Source: Actinomycetes bacterium (lineage in GTDB: Bacteria; Actinomycetota; Coriobacteriia; Anaerosomatales; JAGXFU01). Taken from it: a stretch of DNA of 64,000 nt. Below the pieces are notes generated by a model. The model saw only the letters and a program-made list of their open reading frames with translations, was not told where the DNA came from and did no database searches. This document shows, piece after piece, positions 27,467-36,103 of the stretch; positions within the stretch are counted from its first letter, which is position 1, and each line of letters begins with the position of its first letter. Both the position numbers and the translations under genes were made by a program. The stretch covers positions 126,001-190,000 of the forward strand of contig JAGXFU010000005.1 in assembly GCA_024637115.1 (NCBI GenBank). Reading direction: 5' to 3'.

Positions 27467-29010
27467 GCGCTCTCCACGTCTCGATCTTCTCGGTAAGTCT
27501 CCAAAAGTCCCCCTACAACGTAACCAGCGTATACGAAGATGAGCGGGACGGCATGGAACGCGACCCGCGAGAAGCTATCGGCCGGACTCAGGCGACCGGG
27601 ATGACTCGTTCCGTGCACGGCAATCGCAATCACGAAGAACTGCACAATCGCGTAGAGCATGAGCGCCGGCCACCGCCTGCGCGTCCAAGAACGCCAGGTC
27701 GCGAGCGACAGGGCCACAAGGGCAGCGAGCACATACCAAAGATTGCCGTAGCCACCGGAATGCGTGAGATTGCCGATCATGTTCGCGGACGAAGCCGCAA
27801 AGCCTTCAGGATTTCGTATCGCCATGACGCCGACCAACGCCGCGTTCGCCGCGAGCACCCCGCCAAGAAGCACTCCTCGTCTGCCAAAGAGCCCCCGTGC
27901 GCCCGGCACACGGTCCGCGAACGCCGCAATGAGCCCAACCAGGAGTAGCGCCGCTATGAGTGCGGCGGTCATCTTGCCCGATAGCTTGGGGCCTGTCCAA
28001 AAACCCAAGCGCAGGAGAGCCGTACCGTACACGGCCGCAACAGGCACAAGCAGCCCCGCAAGAAACGTGAGCACCGTACCCGCGCCACGTGCGCGCTCGA
28101 AGCGCGCGATAGCCACCAGTGCGAGGATCCCAAACGCATATGCGAGCCCATCGGGGCGCGCGAGCACCAGACCGGCGGTTGCGACACCTGCCACAAGAAG
28201 CCATGCTCGCTCGGTCGCAGTGGCATCCGGCCCACCATCGCGCGGCATGACCCAGAAGGCCCTGCGCACGGCAAGAACCGCCAATAGTAGATAGCACGCG
28301 GAGATCATGTGGCTGTGAACGTACAGGGTGTGTGCGAGGAATGGTGTGGTGGTCGCGAGCAAAGCCGTCAGCGTGACAGCGAGCGCGGCGCGGATGCCGC
28401 GCGAGAGACGAGCCGAAGAGGCACCGTAGATCTCGATGCCGACCCAGGCGATCACATGCAGCGCAAGCACCGGCCAGACCGTCGCGGTCCAATCGAGCCC
28501 AACGAGGAGATTGCCCGCTATCGTGGACGGTATGAGCGCGCCGTACGCTCCCGTAATGGCAGGTGTGAACCTGCCGGTGTCAAAGAGCCAGATCGCCGAG
28601 GACTGATAGTGAAAGATGCTGTCGTACGCTGCCGCGGTGCGAGCGCTCGCCTGGACCGCCAAGGCGACCGCGGCCAGGGTGGTCGCGGCCGCCGCATACG
28701 TCCACGCCGCGGGCGCCTTGGGCGCGCCGGGAGTCGCAAAGAGATGCCGATCGCCCGCGCGGGGCGCGGCAGTCGCATGCGCGAGCGCGAAGCCGGCGAT
28801 CGCGAACACCGTGAGGGAAGCGAGAACGAGCGGCCACGTCCACGCGTGCCGCAGAAGCGCGCTCGCGCAGGCGACTGCGGTCCACGACAGGAGGCCGATC
28901 GGATAGGCGACGCTGTGGAATGCGACCGCGCCAAGCGGCCGGCGAATCGGAGCGAGGACGAGCCAGCCGAGCGCGAGGGTGAGCAGCGCAAATGCGGCCG
29001 CGGCGATCAC
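27463..29010 (-). CDS. Polytopic membrane protein, possible GT-C/GT39-like glycosyltransferase
   Basis: 515 aa with many hydrophobic segments, directly coupled to the GT2 gene by a 4-nt overlap. Confidence 0.5.
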   Translation of the reverse strand: MIAAAAFALLTLALGWLVLAPIRRPLGAVAFHSVAYPIGLLSWTAVACASALLRHAWTWPLVLASLTVFAIAGFALAHATAAPRAGDRHLFATPGAPKAPAAWTYAAAATTLAAVALAVQASARTAAAYDSIFHYQSSAIWLFDTGRFTPAITGAYGALIPSTIAGNLLVGLDWTATVWPVLALHVIAWVGIEIYGASSARLSRGIRAALAVTLTALLATTTPFLAHTLYVHSHMISACYLLLAVLAVRRAFWVMPRDGGPDATATERAWLLVAGVATAGLVLARPDGLAYAFGILALVAIARFERARGAGTVLTFLAGLLVPVAAVYGTALLRLGFWTGPKLSGKMTAALIAALLLVGLIAAFADRVPGARGLFGRRGVLLGGVLAANAALVGVMAIRNPEGFAASSANMIGNLTHSGGYGNLWYVLAALVALSLATWRSWTRRRWPALMLYAIVQFFVIAIAVHGTSHPGRLSPADSFSRVAFHAVPLIFVYAGYVVGGLLETYREDRDVESA

Positions 29011-29600
29011 TCGGTGCCCGCCTTGGAGTCAGCGTCCGCAGGCGCAAGATCCTCAGGCACCACATACAGAGCGGTGCCTGTCTCATTGGCATAGAGCATG
29101 TAGCGAGTCGAATTCGTATCCGCCTTCACGGCAAATACCCCGCGCGGGAACTCGAGGATTGTTCCCTGATTCTCCCATGCGGCAATGGTGGATGCCGCTA
29201 CGCGAGGCTCATACGCCGACACGCTGACGTTCCCACCCACGAATGGGGCGATCAATCTGGGATCGATCGTCTGTTGCTCGATATCTGCGAAGGAATCCGG
29301 CTCTACGGCAACGATATCTTTTCGGTCCTCGGGCACGAGCAGCGACTCAACCGGACCGTCTGCAAGCTCACGGGCAGCAATGGCAACGAGTGCGTTGAGA
29401 GTACGGGAGCGTCCCTGTGCTCCCGCTACCTCCGCAAAGCCTGCGGCCGCGATCGGACGTGGAAACGCCCAGCGGGAGGCCAGAGTGGCAACGTCATAGA
29501 GAAGGACCGCCGCGAGCGCGCCTAGCAGCAGGAGCGCAGCGAGTGCGCCTATACGCCCTGATCGAGTCAAGGCATGCTTCGGCCGGACAGTCAGTACCAT
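29007..29600 (-). CDS. Hypothetical protein with one N-terminal membrane anchor
   Basis: ATG 29600 (MVLTVRPKHALTRSGRIGALAALLLLGALAAVLLYDVAT...), coupled to the previous ORF. Confidence 0.5.
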   Translation of the reverse strand: MVLTVRPKHALTRSGRIGALAALLLLGALAAVLLYDVATLASRWAFPRPIAAAGFAEVAGAQGRSRTLNALVAIAARELADGPVESLLVPEDRKDIVAVEPDSFADIEQQTIDPRLIAPFVGGNVSVSAYEPRVAASTIAAWENQGTILEFPRGVFAVKADTNSTRYMLYANETGTALYVVPEDLAPADADSKAGTE

Positions 29601-29655
29601 TCTCTCCCCTTGCACGTATCCTGATGGCAACTCCGACCGAGATTTGGCCGCTTTC

Positions 29656-31095
29656 TTACTCCTCGGCGGTCGCCTTCTCCGCGCACTCACCTGTCCAGTT
29701 CGGCGGCTCATAGGAACAGTACGGCTCGGCTTCGAGGTAGTCACCGGTGATCTCAAGTGCGCGCGCACGACAGCCGCCGCACACCGCCTTGTATTCGCAG
29801 GCCCCACACTTGCCCTTGAGAAGCGAGTAGTCGCGCAGATCGTTGAACACCTTGGATTCGGTCCATATCTGGGAGAACGGTTGCTCTTTGATATTGCCGA
29901 GTTGCATATCGAAGTAGCCGCATGGCTGGATATCGCCCACGTGGCTGATAAAGCAGAAGGTGATGCCGCCCAGACATCCGCGGGTCATAGCATCGAGGCC
30001 GTACTCTTCGCGCGTGACCTTCTTGCCTTCGGCCTTGGCGAGTTGACGAATGATGCGGTAGTAGTGCGGTGAGTCGGTCGGCTTGAAATGCAGCGGGCTC
30101 GTCTTCTGACGGTGGTATGCCCAGGTAAGCACGCGCTCGTACTCTTCGGGCGGAAGCTCCTGCTCGAGAAGGTCAGAGCCGCGGCCGGTCGGAACGAGCA
30201 TGAAGATGTGGAATGCATCAACGCCCAAATCTTCTGCGAGGTCGTGGATCTCCTCGATCTTGTCGGCATTGAGTGTGGTGACTGTCGTATTGATCTGAAC
30301 ACCCACGCCATGACGCTTGGCGATCTTGATGCCCTCGATAGACTGATCGAAGCAGCCCTCCTGACCGCGGAACTTATCGTGCTCCTCGGCAGTCGGGAAA
30401 TCGATCGAGACCGAAATGCGCGGAATCTTGTGCTCGGCCATCTTGGCAGCGATCTCATCCGTGATCATCGTGGCGTTCGTGCCGATTACCGGCATTGCGC
30501 CCTTCTCATGGCAGTAGTCAACGATGTCCCAGATGTCGGGACGCATGAGCGGCTCGCCGCCGGTCAGGATGATGATCGGGTTGGATATGGTGACGATATC
30601 GTCAACGGTCGTCTTGATCTCATCGAGAGAGAGTTCACCGGAGTAGTGACCAAATTCAGCCGCCGCACGACAGTGAGCGCAACTCAGATTGCAGCTGCGG
30701 GTAATCTCCCAGGCGATGATGCGCGGGGCTTTGATGCCGGTGCGCTCCTGGTAGGCAAGCGCAGCCGGGCCTCCGCCGGGACGAAAGCCCATCGATCGTG
30801 CTCCGCCATGCCGTTGCCGCTCCACACCAGCGGGATGACCACCGGGGTGGCCGCCCGGGTGCCCACCGGGGTGGCCGAGAGGCGCGCCAGGATGGCCGGA
30901 GCCCTCCGCTTCCGCAGGCCGAGGGCGCAGGTCATCCTGGCGCGCCTCTCCCAGCGGCATACCGATGGCAGTCTGACCACACCCGGCCTGGGCGTCGGCC
31001 ATTTCCTGCTCATCGATGGTCGGCTTGTTCTCGCCGAACTCCTCGCCCAGCTCAAGATCGGGGCGGGCGTCTGCGTTGCCTACGTTGTCAGCCAT
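29656..31095 (-). CDS. Radical SAM/SPASM protein, AhbC/AhbD/NirJ-like (alternative heme biosynthesis) with a His-Gly-Pro-rich N-terminal extension
   Basis: CNLSCAHC (CxxxCxxC), ILTGGEPLMRPDIWDIVDYCHEKG, C-terminal CGACEYKAVCGGCRARALEITGDYLEAEPYC; neighbours hemB/D/C/A. Confidence 0.75.
   Translation of the reverse strand: MADNVGNADARPDLELGEEFGENKPTIDEQEMADAQAGCGQTAIGMPLGEARQDDLRPRPAEAEGSGHPGAPLGHPGGHPGGHPGGHPAGVERQRHGGARSMGFRPGGGPAALAYQERTGIKAPRIIAWEITRSCNLSCAHCRAAAEFGHYSGELSLDEIKTTVDDIVTISNPIIILTGGEPLMRPDIWDIVDYCHEKGAMPVIGTNATMITDEIAAKMAEHKIPRISVSIDFPTAEEHDKFRGQEGCFDQSIEGIKIAKRHGVGVQINTTVTTLNADKIEEIHDLAEDLGVDAFHIFMLVPTGRGSDLLEQELPPEEYERVLTWAYHRQKTSPLHFKPTDSPHYYRIIRQLAKAEGKKVTREEYGLDAMTRGCLGGITFCFISHVGDIQPCGYFDMQLGNIKEQPFSQIWTESKVFNDLRDYSLLKGKCGACEYKAVCGGCRARALEITGDYLEAEPYCSYEPPNWTGECAEKATAEE
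30826..30897 (-). repeat. (G)GHPG tandem coding repeat
   Basis: Encodes GHPGAPLGHPGGHPGGHPGGHPAG; DNA repeat accggggtggcc at 30841-30852 and 30865-30876. Confidence 0.85.
30877..30950. repeat. 74-nt near-perfect inverted repeat inside the radical SAM CDS
   Basis: gagaggcgcgccaggatg (30877-30894) vs catcctggcgcgcctctc (30933-30950), 18 bp perfect; pairing continues inward to a ~4-nt loop with three mismatches and two G-T pairs. Confidence 0.9.
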
Positions 31096-31136
31096 GCTTG
31101 GTGCAGCTCCTTAGTCCTGTACGTACCCGGGTCGCC

Positions 31137-32120
31137 CTAGTCCTCGGCCAACCAGCGAGCAGCGTCTTTGGCGTGATACGTGATGATGAGATCGGCACCG
31201 GCGCGCTTGAAGCCGAGCATCGTCTCAAGAACGACACGCTTCTCGTCGATCCAGTCATTGGCAGCGGCCGCCTTGACCATCGCGTATTCGCCACTCACAT
31301 TGTACGCCGCCGTGGGATATCCAAACTCGTCTTTGACGCGACGGATGATGTCCATGTACGCAAGCGCAGGCTTGACCATCACGATGTCGGCACCCTCTGC
31401 GATATCGAGCGCCACCTCGCGTATCGCCTCTTCGCTGTTGGCCGCGTCCATCTGGTAGCCGCGACGATCGCCAAAGGTCGGCGCGCTGTCGGCTGCATCT
31501 CGGAACGGCCCGTAGTAGGCGCTCGCATACTTGGCCGCATAGCTCATGATCGGTATGTCCGTGAAGCCCTCGGCATCGAGTGCGCCGCGTATCGCCATGA
31601 CGCGACCATCCATCATGTCGCTCGGAGCGACCATGTCGGCACCCGCTTCGGCATGGCTCACCGCGGTCTGCGCAAGCATCTCGAGGGTCACATCGTTGAT
31701 AACGCAGCCGTGCTCATCGAGTGCACCACAGTGTCCGTGGCTCGTGTACTCGCACATGCAGACGTCGGTCACGACATAGAAGTCAGGGTCGTAGGCCTTG
31801 ATCGCGCGAATCGCCTCTTGCACGATTCCATCCTCGGCAAACGCACCGCTTCCCGCCTCATCCTTGGTCTCGGGAATGCCAAAGAGGATCACTGCGCGGA
31901 TTCCCAGCGCCTTGAGCTCATCGATCTCGGCAGGGAGCTGATCGAGCGAGATATTGAACACTCCGGGCATAGAGGAAACCTCGCGACGCACCCCTTCGCC
32001 GAACTCGACGAACAACGGATAGATGAAATCAGCGGCCGTCACGTGTGTCTCACGCACCATGGCGCGAATCGACTCGTTGCTGCGCAACCGACGGGGCCGA
32101 TATGCAGGGAATTCCATCAT
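31137..32120 (-). CDS. hemB: Delta-aminolevulinic acid dehydratase (porphobilinogen synthase)
   Basis: [73 protein letters not shown] 32120 with AGGAG upstream. Confidence 0.95.
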   Translation of the reverse strand: MMEFPAYRPRRLRSNESIRAMVRETHVTAADFIYPLFVEFGEGVRREVSSMPGVFNISLDQLPAEIDELKALGIRAVILFGIPETKDEAGSGAFAEDGIVQEAIRAIKAYDPDFYVVTDVCMCEYTSHGHCGALDEHGCVINDVTLEMLAQTAVSHAEAGADMVAPSDMMDGRVMAIRGALDAEGFTDIPIMSYAAKYASAYYGPFRDAADSAPTFGDRRGYQMDAANSEEAIREVALDIAEGADIVMVKPALAYMDIIRRVKDEFGYPTAAYNVSGEYAMVKAAAANDWIDEKRVVLETMLGFKRAGADLIITYHAKDAARWLAED

Positions 32121-32166
32121 GCACTCCTCTGTATAGCCATACATTCCACCAGCGAAGGAAACACTG

Positions 32167-32415
32167 CTACTCGACAAACTCCTCGATATCGATGGCAGCG
32201 CCGCCTTCTTTGGTCGTGGACGCGATCTCTGTCGCACCCTCTGACGGCTTGGCTGCGCCGGTCTGGAAATCCACAAGACGCTTGAAGAGCATGACTGCCC
32301 ATATCACAGCAACCATCATGACGACCCAGAACAGCAGGTTCAGAATCGGTCCCGCATACGCCACAAAGCTCTGAAACCACAGATCAAACGCCGAAGGTGC
32401 ACCAACAGTACCCAT
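32167..32415 (-). CDS. Small single-pass membrane protein
   Basis: 82 aa with one hydrophobic segment ([21 protein letters not shown]); strong GAGGGAG upstream. Confidence 0.55.
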   Translation of the reverse strand: MGTVGAPSAFDLWFQSFVAYAGPILNLLFWVVMMVAVIWAVMLFKRLVDFQTGAAKPSEGATEIASTTKEGGAAIDIEEFVE

Positions 32416-32500
32416 ACAACACTCCCTCTCAGAGACTCCCTCTCAGGAGACGCGTTGCCTCTACATGCGCAACACTTTGTCATGTCATTTCTCAAACGCA

Positions 32501-32533
32501 GTCGAGGCGCCCCGTATTGCAGGTCGCCTCGAC
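32501..32533 (-). terminator. Hairpin downstream of tRNA-Ala; possible terminator/processing structure
   Basis: gtcgaggcg (32501-32509) pairs perfectly with cgcctcgac (32525-32533), 11 nt 3' of the tRNA on the minus strand; weak U tract. Confidence 0.4.
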
Positions 32534-32543
32534 AGAATCTACA

Positions 32544-32619
32544 TGGTGGAGATGAGCGGGCTCGAACCGCCGACCTCTGCGTTGCGAACGCAGCGCTCTC
32601 CCAGCTGAGCTACATCCCC
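32544..32619 (-). tRNA. tRNA-Ala, anticodon CGC, CCA encoded
   Basis: Minus strand ggggatgtagctcagctgggagagcgctgcgttcgcaacgcagaggtcggcggttcgagcccgctcatctccacca: full cloverleaf, 7-nt loop ttCGCaa, TTCGAGC T-loop, terminal CCA. Confidence 0.95.
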
Positions 32620-32735
32620 ATGGATTGGGCTCTCACCAGCACGTCACACCCGCCTGAGAGCATCCCATAGTCTGCCGAGCGTATCGCTCTTTGTCAATTC
32701 AGAATCTCGAGAGATGGCGACGGCGTCAGATGCCA

Positions 32736-33548
32736 CTACATCTGTCGGCCAAAGCTCGTTGCAATCGCCTCAACAAGCCCGTCCACCGTCGACTTCTCTG
32801 CCTCGATGGGCACATCGTATCCGGCCCTGCGAATCACCGTGGTGGTCACCGGTCCGATACTCGCGGGCATGACACAGGACATCACACGATCCACGTCGAG
32901 TCCGGCATCTGCAACGATGCCAATGAAGTTGGTGAATGTCGAGGGGCTCGTGAAGGTGACTACATCGATATCGCATGCGTGCAGATGACCGAGCACCTCG
33001 GGAAGCACCTTGGCCCGAACCGTGCGATATACCGGCACCACGTTCACATGGCAACCGGCAGCGCGCATCGCGTCGGGAAGGATATCGCGTCCCTTAAGGG
33101 CTCTCGGCACGAGCACACGCACGCCGGTCGTCTCCATGCGCTCGAATGCCTCAACGAGGCCCTCGGCGCGATACTCAGTGGGTATGAGATCCGCCCGTAG
33201 CTTCAGTGCTTCGAGAGCACGCGCCGTCGCCATTCCGACCACGGCGATCTTGCACCCTCGCACATCACTCACGTTTCGTCCCTGCAAGCGCAGGCGGGCA
33301 ACGAAGCGATTCACCGCGTTGGTCGAGGAGAACACGATCCAGTCGTATGAATCCAGGGACGCTATCGCCTTGTCGGTCGGGCCCCAGTCCTCGGGATCCA
33401 CCATCTCGATCACCGGAAAGGAGACGACTGTTGCGCCGAGATCCTTCAGAGGCGCTGCAAGCGCGTCTGACTGATTGGCTGCACGCGTGACAAGCACCGT
33501 GTGGCCGGAGAGCGGCCCGGTGCGAGGTATGGCATTAGCATCAGTCAC
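32736..33548 (-). CDS. hemD: Uroporphyrinogen-III synthase
   Basis: HTVLVTRAANQSDALAAPLKDLGATVVSFPVIEM, YDWIVFSSTNAVNRFVARL, VTFTSPSTFTNF; beside hemC. Confidence 0.9.
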   Translation of the reverse strand: MTDANAIPRTGPLSGHTVLVTRAANQSDALAAPLKDLGATVVSFPVIEMVDPEDWGPTDKAIASLDSYDWIVFSSTNAVNRFVARLRLQGRNVSDVRGCKIAVVGMATARALEALKLRADLIPTEYRAEGLVEAFERMETTGVRVLVPRALKGRDILPDAMRAAGCHVNVVPVYRTVRAKVLPEVLGHLHACDIDVVTFTSPSTFTNFIGIVADAGLDVDRVMSCVMPASIGPVTTTVIRRAGYDVPIEAEKSTVDGLVEAIATSFGRQM

Positions 33549-33568
33549 GTTATTCCTCGGCCGGGCGG

Positions 33569-34525
33569 TCAGGTCTTGAGCAGGTCGTCAACGTCGTTGG
33601 CTGCGCGCACAGCGGCAAGTACCTTGTCCGCGCCCACCTCAAGAAGGGCAGCCACCATACGGTCGCCGAGTCCGATTGGATCCTCGACGGACCCTTCGAG
33701 CTGGGTACGCAGTACCGTGACGCCATCAACGCTTCCCACGAATCCGTCCATGACCATGCGGTCGCCCTCGACGCGCGCATACGCGCCGATCGGCACCTGG
33801 CACCCACCTTCAAGCTTATTCATGACAACGCGCTCGGCAGTCACACACTCCATGGTCTCGGGATGACCGATCTGCTCCATGACATGACGCATGAATTCGT
33901 CGCTCTCGCGAATCTCGATACCGATCGCGCCCTGTCCGACAGCGGAAACCATCTGCTCGGACGATATGTAGTGCGTGATGCGATCGGCCCAACCCATGCG
34001 GGTGATGCCGGCACTTGCGAGAATGACAGCGTCGAGCTCGCCGTTCTCGGCTTTCTTCATTCGAGTGTCGAGGTTGCCGCGCACATCAACGATCGTGAGG
34101 TCGGGCCGAAGCGCCTTGACCTGGCTGCGACGGCGCAGGCTTGAGGTGCCCAGCTTGGCCCCGTGCGGCAGCGAATCGAGATCGTAGCCTGCGCCACTCA
34201 CGATCGCGTCACGCGGATCAACACGCTCAGGCATTGCGGCAATGAACAGCCCTTCGGGCAGATCGGTGGGGACATCCTTCATGGAGTGCACGCACAGATC
34301 GACGGTGCCCGCCATGAGTTCGACCTCGAGCTCTTTGGTGAACAGACCCTTACCGCCCACCTTGGCAAGTGGCACATCGAGGATCTTGTCTCCGGTCGTC
34401 TTGATGATCTTGAGCTCAACGGGAAGCCCGGTGATCTCCTCGACCTTGCCCTTGATGTACTCGGACTGCCAGAGAGCCAGTTTGCTCCCCCGAGTTCCGA
34501 TTACCAGAGTTGTACGCTCAGACAA
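33569..34525 (-). CDS. hemC: Hydroxymethylbilane synthase (porphobilinogen deaminase)
   Basis: LVIGTRGSKLALWQSEYIKGKVEE, GLFTKELEVELMAGTVDLCVHSMKDVPTDLPEGL, LGTSSLRRRSQ. Probable TTG start at 34525 overlapping the hemA end. Confidence 0.92.
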   Translation of the reverse strand: MSERTTLVIGTRGSKLALWQSEYIKGKVEEITGLPVELKIIKTTGDKILDVPLAKVGGKGLFTKELEVELMAGTVDLCVHSMKDVPTDLPEGLFIAAMPERVDPRDAIVSGAGYDLDSLPHGAKLGTSSLRRRSQVKALRPDLTIVDVRGNLDTRMKKAENGELDAVILASAGITRMGWADRITHYISSEQMVSAVGQGAIGIEIRESDEFMRHVMEQIGHPETMECVTAERVVMNKLEGGCQVPIGAYARVEGDRMVMDGFVGSVDGVTVLRTQLEGSVEDPIGLGDRMVAALLEVGADKVLAAVRAANDVDDLLKT

Positions 34526-35885
34526 CGGTGTCTCCCATCTCAGTCTTAGTATCCGCAGCCTTCTCCTTCTTGCGAAGCAGATGGCGCAGTATTCCGCCAT
34601 GCGGGTTCTTTCCATCAGGATTTGAATCAAGGCCGTACAGATAACGTGCCGCCTCGATGTAGCCGATACCGTATCGCTCGCCGGCCACACCTTTGAGTCG
34701 GTTGGTAGGACCGTGGAGCATCTTGTTCACGATCGACTGCGTGAGCTTCTCGATCGTTTGCAGTTCCTTCTCAGAGAGCCCGCCTAGACGCTTGAGTGCT
34801 CTCTCGAGCTCCTCTTGCCGAATCTGCTCGGACTTGGAACGTATCGCAGCGATCGTTGGAACGACCTCCATGGATTCGAGCCACGCCTCGAACGCTGCCA
34901 TCTCCTCGGAGATGATGGCCTCGGCGCGCTCCGCCTCTCGCATGCGCTCGTCGAGGTTCGCCTCGACCACGCCGCTCAAGTCATCGATGTCATACAGGTA
35001 CGCGTCATCGATCTCGTTGACGCCCGGCTCGATGTCTCGCGGCACCGCGATATCGATGAGAAAGAGCGGGTCGCCTCTGCGACCGCGCATCGCCTTGGCG
35101 ACCGCTTCTTTGGTCACCACATATTCTGTGGCTGCCGTCGAAGAGATCAGGATGTCGGCCTTGCCCAGATATTCGTAGAGTTTCTCGTAAGGAATGGCCG
35201 TGCCCTCGAACTTGGCAGCGAGCTCCTCTGCGCGTGCGAACGTTCTGTTGGCAACGAGCACCTTACACACGCCGTTGCTACAGAGGTGCTTCGCGGTCAG
35301 TTCGCTCATCTTGCCGGCCCCGAGCACAAGCACCGTACGACCTTCGAGCGTCTCAAAAACACGCTTAGCGAGTTCGACCGCGGCGTAGCTGATCGACACG
35401 GCAGACTCGCCGATAGCCGTCTCAGTGCGCACGCGCTTACCCACCTCAAAGCTCTGACGGAACAGTTTGTTGAATACGCGTCCTGTGGACTGGTACTCAA
35501 AGCCCTGCTCGTAGGCCTCTTTCACCTGACCGAGAATCTGCGCCTCGCCAACAACCATCGAGTCGAGGGAAGCAACCACCCGGAACAGGTGTTTGACGAC
35601 CGCATCGCCCTCAACGATGTAGAGGTAGCGAACGAGCTCATGACGATCGAGGTCATGATAGTCAGCGATGAAGTCGATGATTGCGCCGGGGCCGTCAGTG
35701 TCCGCTGCTGTGACCGCATAGATCTCGGTGCGGTTGCAGGTGGACAGAATGATCGCTTCAACCACGTCATCGGTCGACGTAAGGAGCGCGAGAGCGTCCT
35801 CCTGGCGGTTCGCCGGGAAGGTGAGCTTTTCGCGTATCTCAATCGGGGCCGTCTTATGGCTCAACCCGACCAGGGTCAAATGCAT
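34518..35885 (-). CDS. hemA: Glutamyl-tRNA reductase
   Basis: MHLTLVGLSHKTAPIEIREKL, ILSTCNRTEIYAV, GEAQILGQVKEAYE, VLGAGKMSELTAKHL. Confidence 0.95.
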   Translation of the reverse strand: MHLTLVGLSHKTAPIEIREKLTFPANRQEDALALLTSTDDVVEAIILSTCNRTEIYAVTAADTDGPGAIIDFIADYHDLDRHELVRYLYIVEGDAVVKHLFRVVASLDSMVVGEAQILGQVKEAYEQGFEYQSTGRVFNKLFRQSFEVGKRVRTETAIGESAVSISYAAVELAKRVFETLEGRTVLVLGAGKMSELTAKHLCSNGVCKVLVANRTFARAEELAAKFEGTAIPYEKLYEYLGKADILISSTAATEYVVTKEAVAKAMRGRRGDPLFLIDIAVPRDIEPGVNEIDDAYLYDIDDLSGVVEANLDERMREAERAEAIISEEMAAFEAWLESMEVVPTIAAIRSKSEQIRQEELERALKRLGGLSEKELQTIEKLTQSIVNKMLHGPTNRLKGVAGERYGIGYIEAARYLYGLDSNPDGKNPHGGILRHLLRKKEKAADTKTEMGDTVV

Positions 35886-35961
35886 ATCGTCAGACTCGCC
35901 TCGCAGCTGATCGACTATTGTTCACGCCACCTGCGGCCCCTGCCCAAGTGACCAAGCATGC

Positions 35962-36067
35962 AAAAAGGGTCGCCCTCGCCGAGGCGGTGCGTGTTGTTCA
36001 GGCAAGCAGGCCCGGCGAGGGCGAAATAGACGCATCTATGAAACGCACTCCTGCGCCTTGCCTGAAC
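35962..36067 (-). promoter_or_regulatory. Candidate structured leader / attenuator upstream of hemA (interleaved helices + U tract)
   Basis: Helix 1: 36057-36067 with 35996-36006 (11 bp perfect). Helix 2: 36013-36024 with 35970-35981 (12 bp perfect). Hairpin 36026-36039. TTTTT at 35962-35966 on the minus strand. Confidence 0.6.
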
Positions 36068-36103
36068 GGGCTCAGTGTACCATCCGCGCAGGTCGTCAAG
36101 CAA

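Noticed and set aside
30088-30458. Additional overlapping frames inside the radical SAM gene
   Set aside because: Alternative frames (for example 29985-30458 minus) are low-complexity Ser/Arg-rich shadow frames of the real CDS.
30826-30950. CRISPR array or transposase-bearing element at the GHPG/palindrome region
   Set aside because: The repeats are short and coding, there are no spacers, and there is no transposase gene; a non-autonomous palindromic element remains the only mobile hypothesis.
30088-31140. Long plus-strand ORF (350 aa) opposite the radical SAM gene
   Set aside because: Antisense shadow ORF in high-GC DNA; the minus strand carries clear family motifs across the whole interval.
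30798-32285. 495-aa plus-strand ORF opposite hemB and the radical SAM N-terminus
   Set aside because: Overlaps unmistakable hemB on the other strand; composition is typical of a shadow frame.
34815-35951. 378-aa plus-strand ORF opposite hemA
   Set aside because: Shadow of glutamyl-tRNA reductase; no recognisable protein features.
35962-36067. T-box, cobalamin riboswitch or CRISPR-like interpretation of the hemA leader
   Set aside because: No T-box (AGGGTGG) or B12-box motif seen; the repeats are two different inverted pairs, not direct repeats with spacers.
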